A DNA stretch of 64,000 nucleotides from Argyresthia goedartella (GCA_949825045.1 OX463814.1:29716383-29780382), one strand, 5' to 3'; counted from the stretch's first letter, positions 10,341 to 21,550 are shown. Notes: a model not told the origin generated them from the sequence alone. Made by a program: numbers and translations.

Positions 10341-11685
10341 GCTTCCTACGTTTAAATGTTACCATCCCGGAAGAAAATAGGAATTAATGACTTACTTGAT
10401 CATGGGTTTTTACTGTGCAGCCAACGTAATTAAAGTTGAAATTAAACTTACCTGAAAACAAAACCAAGACGGGTGTGTAATATGAGCTCTATACAATTCC
10501 ACGTACAGAACACACGTGCAGTCGGCGTCAATGCTCAAAATTGGACGACACTTGCCTACTAATTGAATTTTACATAGACGGTGGCGTCCTCTATCAAAGT
10601 GATCTGAAGATATGTTGCTCTCAGTTATATCTTATAGTCGACAGATGGCACTAGAATCAATTATATTTGGAAAAGTAGATATTTAATTGCTATCGGATCA
10701 CAATTTGATTTGATTTTTATTTTACATTTTATTGTATATATAAAAATATAAACGAAAAATCTAATGATTGTCTTAATTTTTTGCGCGAAGAACACTGATA
10801 CCTGGCTTCTGTTAAAGTGGCAGCTTCGGCGCGTCCACCGACGTGTGATATTCACTAGATGACGACTTGCTTGTGTTGCCTACGCGCATAACGTTCGTTT
10901 TGTGTGATTGTTTATCTTACTCGTCGCAATTTCTCCATCTTACGTTGAGTCGAGTCAAGGCTGTATGTTCCATGTATTACTTCTGCTTCTGACAGTATTT
11001 AATTTATAAAGTTAATGATCCATCATCTGTCTGTAATAATAATAAATATTTAAATTGTTATTTGAACTTTAATTAACACCACATCATCAATCTGCGTTTC
11101 AGGTTCTGGAATGTAACATTATCTAGCCTTTTCATAGTACATGCCTATTGTTTTCTACAAAAAGTAGAAATAAATGTAGCCTCAGGTTTTCACTTTTTGT
11201 ACAACTAAACTTAAACTACTAATCTTATATTTTTTGTGTAAACAAAAATGACATTACTAAGTTTACAACGAAAGATAAGATTAGTAATTCAAGTTCGTTA
11301 AATTCCTGAAAGCCAAATCCTATACATGTGTAATATATACGTACTTATACCTACACACACAGATACACCGAGTGCTTTACTAGTGCGGTACTAATACCGG
11401 AACTGAAACGAAGATGTCACTAGCATTCAAAAGTGGTTGCACTTTTTTCTCTTTTCTAAAAGGCAACTGACCGATCGGCGCGCGGGCGGCCGCCGACGAC
11501 GGCCCGTAATTGCTGTGCATTGTTTTCACATGACATTGTCTCCTATTTCTTTCGTACAAGGCACAAATTGCAAGTGCAACATTTAGGGCTCAAACGATCA
11601 TATGTTTCGGGAGTTTTCGGGAATGCGACAACTGACGAAGATTTCTATGCGCATTATCAGTTTTGGGTATCTAAAGAAATTCAGT
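10341..11685. other. Unassigned spacer
   Basis: No gene recognised. A short GC-rich patch at 11474-11506 (GGCGCGCGGGCGGCCGCCGA) stands out against AT-rich flanks but shows no coding or promoter structure that I can defend. Confidence 0.4.
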
Positions 11686-11869
11686 AGAGGCCTTTCTTAT
11701 AAAAAAGTTAATTCACTGTTTAGTTAATTCAGTGTTTTGTCTTTCTTTGACATTTGACAGGGCTTAAGCTTAAGCAGTGTTTTGTCCTTTTCACAAGTCG
11801 ACTAAATGTCAAATGTCAAAGCAAGAATTAACTAAACAGTGAATTTACTTTTTTACAAGTAAGGCCTTA
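11686..11869. mobile_element. MITE, family M, copy 1
   Basis: A non-coding element of about 180 bp with long terminal inverted repeats: left AGTTAATTCACTGTTTAGTT near 11705 and its inverse near 11829-11848, with outer ends AGGCCTT and inner ends TTGACATTTGACA / TGTCAAATGTCAA. The same layout and sequence recur at 16326-16470. TA-rich junctions are consistent with a Tc1/mariner-type non-autonomous element. Confidence 0.8.
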
Positions 11870-13542
11870 AGTTATTAGTGAATTTGTCAATTCAGTAAAG
11901 TCTTTCAGCACGATCAGTGAAAACCGACATTTGATATGAAGCGGTTGTGTAGAAACGGGATTGCGACACGGTATAAAGAATAAATGACTGTACATATTTT
12001 CATTGTGGGATATTTAATAACTTGCTAAATGCGGGCATTGCTTCTGCTATGGGCAATCTTCAGGAAAAAACGCTATGATTGTTTTAGTTACATTGGTCAA
12101 TTTGTTTCTTCCAGTTTCCTCCGCTCAGCAATCTTGTATCATTATACGATATAGCTTAACCACCTAAAGCTCAACCCTCGCGATGAAACGCCGGAGCCTT
12201 TTGTCCGCTACATTTCGCGTTTCACAGGGGTTCAGCATACGACGGTCCAGCTATAGCTCTCAATAAAGCTACTATTTGTATAAGAGAATCCTCCATATCA
12301 GAGCACACATGCATGTTCTGCGGTTCAAGTAAGCAAACAACCGACATATGTACTTGTACATATGCGAGTTTATGTTCGCGCCATTTCTCTGAACCAAAAA
12401 GGTACCACTTAACAATTCTGTCTGAAGTATATTGAATCACCATTATTTTTACATTTCGCGGAGATCGTCTCAAACGTTGTGCGCGAGTAGAGTACAGATG
12501 AGTAAATTATTTCCCACTAAGTAGGTGTATGAGTGACATATGTCAGCGATACGGATGAGAGAGAGAAGATCTCCGCGCTTCAAGCCGCCAAGCTCTCAAT
12601 CAAACGCATCATCCAGACGTGTCATTATCAGAAACACATTTTATAGCAACGTAGTTTTTGCCAAAAAGTGACATAACAGTATCAAAGTATTTTAGGTAAC
12701 GCAAACATAAACGTTACATAGAAATGTGGCATAAAATTATAGTGAGTGTTATTGGAGAAGGAGTTTGATCTTTTTCATATGCCATAGTGGCGGCTTAGAA
12801 TATAATATAATATAATAGAATATATAAACAAATATAATTTTCTGAATAATCGTGTGTTGAACGTTTAGCGCAATGAATTGTATTCTTTATAAATATAGTA
12901 GGTCCATTTGTATAGTGAATTTAAAATATTTAAAATTAGCAAATATCTCTTTACGTAATAAAGCGAACTCGTATAGTTGTAACCTTGAGGGTTTTGCAAT
13001 AAATAAATAAAAATAAATGAGAATAGATAGTTACACATAGATATTTAAAAAAAATAGAATACAGATACAGAACTCTTTGGATTTGACACATTTTCACTAA
13101 TTTTGTTATTGTGTTAATTCCAGAGACGTCAAAAATAAACTAATGAAAAAATCGAGTTTCGAAATAGAACTGATTGACAACACGTTATTATTGAGATTCG
13201 ATAAAATTATTACATTACAGTCTAAAAAAAAATATTATTTAAATGCAGGCGGCACCAATTAAATCTAGTAGAGTGGGTTCCGCCTCCATTTAAATATCAT
13301 TTAATTTGAAACTGTACTGCAATAATTTCAACGAATCTCAATAATTCAGCAGTATTATCTGCTTGTTTTGTGCTTTTTAGGGTACCGCAGTCGGGTTTGT
13401 ATGTTTTTATAATTACGTCATTTTTCTCCGAGTAAATAGCTAAATATTTGTATACAGTAGGAAAAAACAATAAAAACAAATATAAATAAGATTGTATATT
13501 TTTTATGAGAAAAGTCGGCCAGATATTTTTGGCATACATTAA
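11870..13542. other. Unassigned spacer downstream of the peptide gene
   Basis: AT-rich sequence lying 3' of the six-cysteine peptide gene. Open frames such as 12222-12473 and 13297-13539 (minus) have no recognisable domain. I see no repeat head. Confidence 0.4.
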
Positions 13543-15952
13543 TCAGGGGTGAGAACAGTCACATTTCCCGTTAAAGCAGTAGCGGCAGTTGGAGTCGCAT
13601 GTGTTTGGGTCGCAGGCGCCTCGCGCCACTCTGACGTGGCTCTGCACCGGACCAGAGATCTCAGATGCTGCAGCAGCTTCCAATTGATCTGGAAATGAAA
13701 TTATTCACGTCTGTGGTCTACTGGATACACGTATGCCTGTCACGAAGGACAAGCGAGTTCGAATCCCGGTGCTGATCATGCACCAAAAGATACGCTTTCT
13801 TTTATTCAGCTTACTTTTAGGGGATAGGAATACTTGTATATAAAATCGGTCAAGTGCGAGTCGGACTCGCGCACTAAGGGTTCCGTAGCAGCGCACAATG
13901 GTACCTATTCAAGTTCTTGCACGGGGATTAGGTATCTTAATTTTTCCTGTGTGAAAGCAAAATATTGTTTACAAAGTTATTGTTTCGGCTACTTTCATAC
14001 TCCATGTATGTAACCAGGTACATTAAGTTTGTATGGAATGGTGTGTAACCAGTTTGTGGTGGTCATGAATTAATCAGCCTCTCCAGCTAGGGTTCTAAAT
14101 CTGTTCCAGTCCTTCGGCCGGCATACCAAAGGGCACGAGGTTTGAGGGGAAAAAAATTCCCCCACTATATAAACCATTCATTTATGTTTATTTTCCTGTA
14201 TTGTTTATGTAGATAAATATATCACGTTTTATTTATTTTTTTATTTTAGGATCAGTAGTTTCTGAGATAACTAAGAACTTCAGGTTTATGAAAAAAATAC
14301 TAAAAATACTCGCAACAGGCCCTTTCATTAGAAATGTTACAAGATACGGGTAGTTTTCTTATTATTTTTTTATTTCTGATGTGGCCGTTCATTGTTCCCT
14401 CCCTATTTAAACCACACATGTCTCATTGTTTTTCCTGTTATATGTAAGTAAAGTCCTATAATAACTTATTGTTTTTATTTTAGGATAAGTTAAATTCGAT
14501 CTTATATTTCTATTACACACCTAGGGCGGATACACGAGTGATCCTATAATGGTTCCGTTTTTCCTTTTTGAAGTACGGAACCTTAAAAGACGTCCTCCAC
14601 CGACCTATAGAGAATTAACTGAGCTGCATATAAATTTGTAATAATGATTAAGTAAATAACAAGTATACATAAATTAGTAAGTAAGTGTAAAAAAGTAAGA
14701 AATGTATTGTAAAAAAATATATTGTGTAAAACAGATTTTGTGATAACTTCGGGAGATTAAACCTACCCAAATCCCTGCGAACACTCATGATCAACAATCT
14801 AGTATAAAGAAACAACTACTTTATATTGCATAAGCTCATATTTACAAAATACTGTTTTGGCCTACTGCGGCGTCTTAAGTACCTACCTAATTGTATGATC
14901 GTTCTAACCATCAAAAAAATCGGGAGGAAACCTCATATCTCCATTATGCGGCGTTAAGCTAGTCCCCTGTCAGGCAAAATGGAGAATCGAGTAACTGGCT
15001 AAACGTGGGCACAGCTGTGATTCTGCTTGGAGTACTTCGCGATGTCTCCTTCTACGTGACCTATAAATTAACGTGCTCTCCGGCGTCTCAGATACAAAGA
15101 AAATGCCTCATCCCTTCAGCGCTAATCCTCACAGTCTTATATTGACGATCTGTGACATCCAAAAATTTATATCGTAATTCCTAACACATTTATGTTGTGT
15201 CCAAGTTTGACGTGTGCGATTCTTTCACACGACCTGGGGCCCAATTCCGGTACACAATGACAGCTCAATGACAGGTACATGACGATTACGGTCAACTTTA
15301 GATATACTATTTCTGACGATTTTGTAGTCCCATTCCCTTTCAAATCAAATCAAATCAAAATCGTTTATTTATGACATATAGGTTTGAGACAGGCGTTTCC
15401 ATGGTCAAATAATTATGATCTGCAATGGTCTACCTTAAAGGTGTACAAATTAATTAAATAGGTACATTATTAACACAAATTATGACACACTGTCATTTAA
15501 AGGGACTACAGTTTCGAGTTTGGAAGTAATTGGGATATGTCAAAAGATACAGAATAGAGCTTCTATTTTTGACGAACCCTGTGGCGCTGCGGTTATAGTT
15601 CCGCCTACCATGTGAGAAGTCCCGCGTTAGAACCCCGACTGGGAATAAAGAGAAAAACCCCAGGTCTTGGATGTTTATATGCGTGTGACGTCACTGCTTC
15701 TGGTTCCCACGACACTGGGTATCCTTGTGTGGGGCCAGAAGCAATGTATGTGCCTGTATATAAATGTTTATGTTCGGTAACGACCGCATCCAGTGAAACT
15801 GCGAATTCCCGTCGACTTCAGAATGTCGGCGGACCAACAATTAATAATGTTATGTTAACTGCTACATTAAAAATCTTACCCGGTGATAGATCACAATAGA
15901 TGCAGGGGACGGCCAACATCGCCACAAACAGTAGAGAAAACATAAACTTCAT
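13543..15952 (-). CDS. Secreted six-cysteine (CS-alpha-beta-like) peptide gene, two exons
   Basis: Exon 1 is 15952-15880 and exon 2 is 13688-13543. The intron, 15879-13689, has canonical ends (GTAAGA...TTTCCAG) in phase 1. The spliced frame is 72 codons plus stop. Exon 1 encodes a signal peptide (MKFMFSLLFVAMLAV). A short acidic propeptide ends in a basic RVAR processing site. The predicted mature peptide of about 25 residues has six cysteines spaced C-4-C-3-C-2-C-4-C-1-C. The CxxxC and CxC pairs are the hallmark of the cysteine-stabilised alpha/beta fold of insect defensins and scorpion-toxin-like peptides. Spacing resembles cobatoxin-like moth peptides except that the third loop is far shorter. 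Signal, propeptide, exon phase, promoter motifs and stop agree with each other. Role as a secreted defence peptide is inference. The intron is filled with repeats. Confidence 0.75.
13700..13847 (+). mobile_element. tRNA-like SINE fragment in the intron
   Basis: CTGTGGTCTACTGGATACAC is followed by GAGTTCGAATCCCGGTGCTG, a B-box-like segment, giving the order expected of a tRNA-derived head. The body is short and runs into the next repeat. It lies in the peptide gene intron, opposite to its direction. Confidence 0.45.
13848..14590 (+). repeat. CGGTCAAGTGCGAGTC dispersed repeat, copy 1
   Basis: Begins CGGTCAAGTGCGAGTCGGAC with AAGGGTTCCGTAGC about 30 bases in, and ends GAAGTACGGAACCTTAAAA at 14571-14589. 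The inner GGTTCCGTA and terminal TACGGAACC are inverted with respect to each other. Copies at 19497-19868 and 20345-20716 have the same ends. This copy is longer and diverged internally. It lies in the intron of the peptide gene. Class is uncertain: non-autonomous DNA element or Helitron-like. Confidence 0.6.
15341..15500 (-). mobile_element. Non-LTR 3' end with GATTT-type tail
   Basis: TCAAATCAAATCAAATCAAA at about 15340 followed by ATCGTTTATTTATGAC mirrors the end of element B at 4550-4580. Only the 3' UTR remains, on the minus strand, inside the peptide gene intron. Confidence 0.65.
15577..15775 (+). mobile_element. tRNA-derived SINE, second family, in intron
   Basis: Same order as 7722-7900: tRNA-like head (GGCGCTGCGGTTATAGTTCC, then CGTTAGAACCCC), CAGGTCTTGGATGTTTATAT, then GGTTCCCACGACACTGGGTA and TGTGGGGCCAGAAGC. 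It ends about 100 bases before exon 1 of the peptide gene, in the opposite direction. Confidence 0.8.
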
Positions 15953-16043
15953 GACGACAATGAGTCGAGATGACTATGAAAAAAAGTGGAAATGTATTCG
16001 AACCGATAGAGATGAACTTATAATCACTAAACTCTGACTTGAC

Positions 16044-16119
16044 TATTTATACCTTCTACCGAGACGTGAGGGATGCCCCGAACTAGGTTGACGTCAATAA
16101 GTCAAGCTTGATTGATAAG
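16044..16119 (-). promoter_or_regulatory. Promoter of the six-cysteine peptide gene
   Basis: On the minus strand TATAAATA lies at 16051-16044, about 92-99 bases upstream of the start codon, followed by TCAGAGTTTAG, which could hold the start site about 30 bases on. Just upstream is GGGGCATCCC (plus 16070-16079), fitting the kappaB pattern GGGRNNYYCC bound by Rel proteins. A GATAAG element (plus 16114-16119) lies beyond it. Paired kappaB and GATA sites are known from insect immune-gene promoters. That this gene is infection-induced is inference. Confidence 0.55.
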
Positions 16120-16325
16120 AAACTTAGGTCATCGACGTTGCGTGACAAATCGGGGCATCACCGCGCTATGAAAACAAATTGTTATGAATACACATATTGG
16201 GAAGATTAGATACCCCGAATCACCATAGACTTTTCGCGGAGTTTTGACCCAACTTTTTGCGTGAATCGAGAATGAATAGTCTCCAAAAGCGGGCGGTAAG
16301 GAGGACAAATTAATTCAGAGTATCG

Positions 16326-16470
16326 GACTTACTGATAAAAAAAGTTATTCACAGTTTAACCTATTCAGTGTTTTGTCCTTTTCATACGTAAGTAATTGTC
16401 AAATGTCAAAGCAAGACAAAACACTGTATAAGTTAAACCGTGAATAACTTCTTTTATTAGTAAGGCCGTA
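16326..16470. mobile_element. MITE, family M, copy 2
   Basis: About 145 bp with long terminal inverted repeats: left AAAAAAAGTTATTCACAGTT and its inverse AACCGTGAATAACTTCTTTT, inner ends CAGTGTTTTGTC / GACAAAACACTG, outer ends CGGACTTAC / GTAAGGCCG. TA flanks both ends. Related to 11686-11869. It lies upstream of the peptide gene promoter. Confidence 0.8.
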
Positions 16471-16879
16471 TATGTTTGTACGAGCTACAGCGCGGAATTT
16501 TCATTCAGTTGCCACGTGTCATATAATATAGATAAATCAGACTGATTCTGGAGATGTCACCACAACTATAGTAACAAAAACTAATGGTTCTGTGAGCTGT
16601 AGACCTTGCGATCGACATAGAAAAATTACGTTTTTTTAATTTTTTTCATTTCTCTCACACCCCCGAGACGCCTTGAAGTTTATCGAATGAACTTCCATGA
16701 TCACGACCCCGCAACATAACACCGCGTCCTACGAGCACGGGTTTAGACTCCGGGCCATTCGATTGTAAAATGCACCCCCTTGCGCCGTAAGGGACAGACC
16801 TAAAGTCGCGTAAAGAAACATTTCCTATCTCTTTAGAAACATGGGCAGTATGTATTTATTAGCCATATTTTAATATTTA
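16471..16879. other. Unassigned spacer
   Basis: No gene, repeat head or promoter recognised between the MITE and the RTE fragment. Confidence 0.4.
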
Positions 16880-17165
16880 TTTATATATATTTTTTAATAG
16901 CCTATAATGCTTCCCACTGCTGGGCAAAGGCCTCCCTACTTTCGGACCATACTTCCCGATCTTGCGCCTTCTCTTACCAGTCCGGGAGGTACCTCTCCAG
17001 GTACTGTCATAGGTTTGTCCTGTGTAGGTGTTTGGACCATAATCCCACCACGCTGGTCCATTGCGGGTTGGTGGGTTTGTGCCAGAGCCTCGTCCGTTGA
17101 TCAGCAGAGTGTACCACGAGCAGGTGAGGATGACTTGGGGTCCTAAAGATGTTAGATGAACCCCC
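16880..17165 (-). pseudogene. RTE-type ORF C-terminal fragment
   Basis: One minus-strand frame reads EKAQDREVWSESREAFAQQW just before the 3' end. This matches the pattern W...AQDRxxW...(E)AFxxxW found at the end of RTE-clade polyproteins. Upstream text is decayed by stops and frame changes. The remnant comes from a 5'-truncated copy. Confidence 0.5.
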
Positions 17166-17179
17166 AATGCATTCCTATT

Positions 17180-17442
17180 TATATTTAGGATGTATATTTT
17201 ATGTATATCGTGTGTGCACTCGTATAGTTAATTTACTGAGTTGTAATTTTTATGTATCAAGTACGTACCAGGAAAATTATAATAAGGTTTTGTTGTACAC
17301 TTAGGTCTACCCGTGCTCAGCGATCAAAAATTCTCATCCTGACTTGGCTTGCTGGAAGAGATCTCTTGCTAAAGATTAGCTCGCCTTTGACACAATTTTA
17401 TTGTATATCTTGTTATTTTAATTATTTGTGTGCAATTAACAA
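17180..17442 (+). mobile_element. Non-LTR 3' UTR remnant
   Basis: GAAGAGATCTCTTGCTAAAG then ATTAGCTCGCCTTTGA resembles the 3' UTR core of family A (AGAGATAAGCTCGCCTTTG), suggesting a 5'-truncated Jockey-like insertion. No coding part is retained. Confidence 0.4.
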
Positions 17443-18600
17443 ATTATGATATTATGAACAACTGAAATTATTTTAAAAACAAATGACCCGACTGTATTTT
17501 CATTCAATACCGCATACAATCTTATGAATGCACCTGGTTACGTATATGGAGTATGAAATAAGCCGCACCAATAACTTTGTAATACCACAGCTCCGCCATT
17601 TTTTAAATTTTCCAAAAACTGAATCGACAAAAAAAAAGTCAGAACCTGCTCACAAAAATTCAAGATAATCTGTTGAGAAATGCGGCCTAAAGAGGAGAAC
17701 AGCTGGAAATCCGGACATAAAACGGAGATGCTTCGCTCGCTCGGACATATATTTTTTAAAGTAAAAAAACAGAACCTGTGGCAATCGGACAAGAGACGCA
17801 TATCGGACATCAAAGTTTAAAAGAGTTCTGAAAATTTAATTTTTGGAAACCAAACAAAGATTGTCGGTTTCTCAGCTACATACATTACACACAATATCCA
17901 TTGCTTCTGGCCCCACACTAGGATACCCTGTGTCGTGGGAACTCGTTCAGTTCATTGGTTGTAACACCTGTGAAATTGAATAGAATAGACAGAGGTGTCT
18001 GAGTTAAATTGTCGCACTGAAACAATGCTTACTTCATTATGAATTCTTGCGGAATCTGTGTTAGTATTGTCACCTCTTCTTTTCTGTGGCTTTTGTCGTG
18101 TATTTTTTTAAGTAAGGCGCGTCCATTGTTATGGTGCCCTAGCCCCAAACGCATGAACAAGAACTGTCTTCATTCCCTCATAAATATAGCGACGGAGACT
18201 CTCACGCACTTGGCTAATAGTTCACTTAAAACTTGGCAAACTTCGCAGATGAGTTTCGCATGTTTTTGGCACTTCGCTCATTGACCATTAATCAATTTGA
18301 CACTTACAGGAAGTGTCGCCATCACTGTTTGTGATGAGAAAACTTTCCAGCAACTTTTAGTAGCGAAGTTGAGATGGAATAATAAAAACAAAGTATCAAC
18401 ATGTTAATATCCCGGATATTATAAAATTGGCACTGCGTGTTGCCTTCTCTTCATGTATATATCTTCTTCATAAAATTGGGATTTTTTGCTAAGAGATTGT
18501 GTTTTAAGTTTTAATTTTGTCGGCAAATTATACCAAACCAAAAAAAGCATGATGAAAAAATAGGGAAAAATTACCCACAAACAACAATTATCGTTCTTAA
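17443..18600. other. Unassigned, with a SINE scrap and shared short repeat
   Basis: 17885-17942 is a minus-strand fragment of the second SINE family (CTTCTGGCCCCACACTAGGA). ATTCAAGATAATCTGTTGAG at about 17657 recurs at about 19279, so part of this stretch is an unnamed repeat. A plus-strand frame at 18039-18284 is cysteine-containing and hydrophobic but has no recognisable homology, start context or splice structure. Confidence 0.4.
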
Positions 18601-18835
18601 AAAACACTTTTTACACTTGTAACAGACATAAAAGCATTTATATGACCGGGTTTGGGCACAAATTATACTGCTTTAAGCTTTATAAAGGCTATATGGCAGC
18701 CGTATTATTAGCTTCTAGCCTTGTAACAGATTTATAAGCAGCACATTTAGTTCTTATACTGGCTTATAAAGCCTAAAAATAAAAACACTTATAACAGACA
18801 TATAAGCGCTTATATGACCGGGTTTGGGCACTAAG
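18601..18835. repeat. Direct repeat, 171-bp spacing
   Basis: ATATGACCGGGTTTGGGCAC occurs at about 18640 and again at about 18811, each preceded by AACAGACATA. Sequence between them is AT-rich with an AGCTTTATAAAGGCT palindrome. Type unknown. Confidence 0.7.
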
Positions 18836-19496
18836 TATCCTGCTAAAGAATCCCTGGACTAAGTTTCCCGCTCACTCGCCAACCTTCGAACGTCCGCTTC
18901 GTGCAATCACCTGTAAAACGTCGAATTGGAGCCATGGAGTGCCAAACAAATATTAGTTTAAAGTTTCTCCGCTGAAACAGAATGCTGTACTCTCTGTCTC
19001 TCACCTACTGTTAAACTACACATTTGCAATCTCTATAGAAAACCTTACACCCTCTCTAGAAAAAAACATTATATTTGGAGACTCTAGTTTACATAGATTT
19101 AAATAGTAATTCATGTTTGTTTTTTTTAGATAGTGCGAGTTCAAGATGGAGCGCGAGACAAGTAACGACCTCGACAAAGAGCTCTATCAGCCTAAATAAG
19201 CAAGCAATTTCAGGCAGCTTTCTTAGTCTTCTCTAATATTTTTGAAAAGATTCAGAAATTTAAGTATTACTTACATCATAAAATTCAAGATAATCTGTTG
19301 AGAGTACTGTAGACAAAGAATAAATCTTTTGGAAAAACTGTCTATAATTAGACCCTATTTTATTATTAGTTTAAGCAGTCGTATCCCATCCCCTTAAATA
19401 CCTTAAACGTAATCAGTAGCTCCGGTAGCCATCTTCAGTTCACTATGTCATGATTCCCGAGAGTTGCAGCTTCAAATACGAGTAACTTTAAATAAA
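18836..19496. other. Unassigned spacer
   Basis: Nothing recognised except the short shared repeat near 19279. Confidence 0.35.
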
Positions 19497-19868
19497 AACC
19501 GGTCAAGTGCGAGTCGAATTTGCGCACGAAGGGTTCCATACCACCGTACAATTGTAGGGTTGGTGTGGAGTGAATAGTAAGTAATTTGGTGCGGCTACTT
19601 TCACACTCCATATACGTTACCAGGTGCATTTATACGTTTGTATAAGGTATTGAATGAATCGTTGTATGGGAGCCCCCTTAAATATTTATTTTATTCTACT
19701 TTTTAGTATTTGTTGTTATAGCGGAAATAGAAACACATCATCTGTGAAAATGTGATCTGTCTATCACGGTTCATGAGATACAGCCTGGTGACAGACGGAC
19801 GGACGGACAGCGGAGGCTTATTAATAGGGTCCCGTTTGCCACCCCTCGGGTACGGAGCCCTAAAAAAT
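19497..19868 (+). repeat. CGGTCAAGTGCGAGTC dispersed repeat, copy 2
   Basis: Starts ACCGGTCAAGTGCGAGTCGA, then GAAGGGTTCCATACCACC. The centre includes TATCACGGTTCATGAGATAC and a GACGGACGGACGGACAGCG run, and the end is GGGTACGGAGCCCTAAAA. Start and end carry inverted GGGTTCC(A/G)TACC / GGTACGGA(A/G)CC. No coding capacity. Confidence 0.75.
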
Positions 19869-20344
19869 ACCTAAATCGCTATAGGTGTGTCTGTCTTTAT
19901 TATTTAAAGAGTGCCCTCGGTTGGTTGCTCCATGATCAGATCCCAGCTGGCGTTGATCAATTGTAAAGAAAGTTCTCCTGGTACGCCAACAGTGTCACTA
20001 TGTGCATTATGAGGACCACGTAATAAAGTAAAGATATGGCAACCTATTGTTGTGTACATATATATATACCTAGTATTGAGCAGTTTCGGTGGCAATCTGT
20101 AATCTTCATCATCAGTTCCACTTCACAAAATGTTGCTTCCCGAGAGTAAATGAAGGAGCGTCTAGAAATAATACAAAAATCGCTATAAAAATTCCTAAAC
20201 TATGTGAAAAATTCCCTCGATTTCTCCAGGATCCCATCATCAGACCCTGGCCTGATGTCGATGAAAGCAATCGGAAGGTAAACCCTTCCGAACAAAGAAA
20301 TAATTTTCCAAATCTGTCTTAGAGAAATCGCTGAACATACATAA
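19869..20344. other. Spacer between two repeat copies
   Basis: No feature recognised. Opposing short frames here are not supported by any domain. Confidence 0.35.
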
Positions 20345-20716
20345 AACAACGGTCAAGTGCGAGTCTAACTCGCGCACGGAGGGTTCCGTACCACCCTGCA
20401 GTGGTAGGGATGGTGTGGAATGAATATTTTGGCTTTTAAATAGCAAAATGTTGTTTACAAAGTTATTGGTGCGGCTACTTTCACACTCCATGCACGTAAC
20501 CAGGTGCATTCATAAGTTTGTATGTGGTATTGAAATAATTGTTGTATTTTTTTTTCTGTTTTTTAGTATTTGTTGTTTCAGCGGCAAGAGAAAATTTCAA
20601 CTGCCTAACTATCACGGTTCATGAGATACAGCCTGGTGACAGACGGACGGACGGACGGACTGACAGCGGAGGCTTAGTAATACGGTCCCGTTTTTCGGGT
20701 ACGGAACCCTTAAAAG
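20345..20716 (+). repeat. CGGTCAAGTGCGAGTC dispersed repeat, copy 3
   Basis: Begins ACGGTCAAGTGCGAGTCTAA and ends TTCGGGTACGGAACCCTTAA. It has the same internal landmarks and orientation as copy 2, from which it is separated by under 500 bases. Confidence 0.8.
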
Positions 20717-21517
20717 CAACATAAATAAAAGATCCAGACGAATTAAGTACCTCCTCCTCTTATGAAGTCGGAAAAAAAACAACAATAGTTAAAGGTAGTT
20801 TATCGAGTCAAATAATTGACCGAGTGAGCGAAAAGTCCAGGTTCGAAATTGGCCAAAAATACCTTTGTCCTTCTGTATAGGTCGAATTTTTCAACCGATT
20901 TTGACAAAAATTGGCACACAAGTTCCTAGTCTTAATAAAATATAATATTCGATTGCAATTTTTATTTGGGGGAAAAAAGGGGGAAACGGGGGTAAGTTTG
21001 ACGGATTTCAATCAAATTTAAGAGGTTCATTCATTCAAATGCAAAATAAAATAAAAAAGGGGGGCAGTGGAGGGGGAAGCACTTCGGGGCTTTTTTGACA
21101 CCCTGTAACTATTTTGTAGATGAAGCTAGACACCTGAATTTTCTGTGAATAAATTTAAATAGACAAATTCCTAAAATTCAGTAAATTTGAACCAATAGAT
21201 TGGAAACAGCCGTACAAAGTTCTGTCATTTTGTCACTGACTGACTCATCATCGGTCATCAAAACTCTAATGTTTATATATGCTCATGAGGTCTACTGTTC
21301 TCACAGAAACACTAGCATATTATAACCAATTGCATTATTACGGCCTTACATTAACAGGCTTGTTCATTTCGTTATACAGAGCGCAACAGAAAGTTGTAGT
21401 CAGTGGAGTTGTTAGGGGAATAGTTCTGAGCAAATTTCACTATGAAACAGAATTGACATTTGACATCTTCCTATAAAATAGCTGATCGCCCAGCCCAAAA
21501 TTTATGTAGGAGTGAAC
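20717..21517. other. Dispersed-repeat-like sequence
   Basis: Contains G-rich runs (21030-21075) and a GTCACTGACTGACTCATCAT motif typical in feel of interspersed repeats, but I could not delimit or classify an element. No gene recognised. Confidence 0.35.
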
Positions 21518-21550
21518 ATTTGGTCAGAGCAGCTTCTGCTCTGACCAAAT
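21518..21550. repeat. Perfect 15-bp hairpin, 3-bp loop
   Basis: ATTTGGTCAGAGCAG (21518-21532), CTT, CTGCTCTGACCAAAT (21536-21550). An outer CTATAAAAT / ATTTTATAG pair (about 21472 and 21553) could extend it. It lies in non-coding sequence. Confidence 0.95.

Noticed and set aside
11474..11506. GC-rich patch as a promoter or CpG island
   Set aside because: Too short and not attached to any gene or start-site motif.
12222..12473. 83-codon minus-strand gene
   Set aside because: No domain, promoter or repeat context; consistent with chance in long non-coding sequence.
16877..17167. 96-codon minus-strand frame as a protein
   Set aside because: The RTE-like residues occur in a different frame; this frame is incidental.
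18039..18284. Small cysteine-containing secreted protein
   Set aside because: Hydrophobic and with cysteines, but no processing site, promoter, splice structure or cysteine framework comparable to the 13543-15952 gene.
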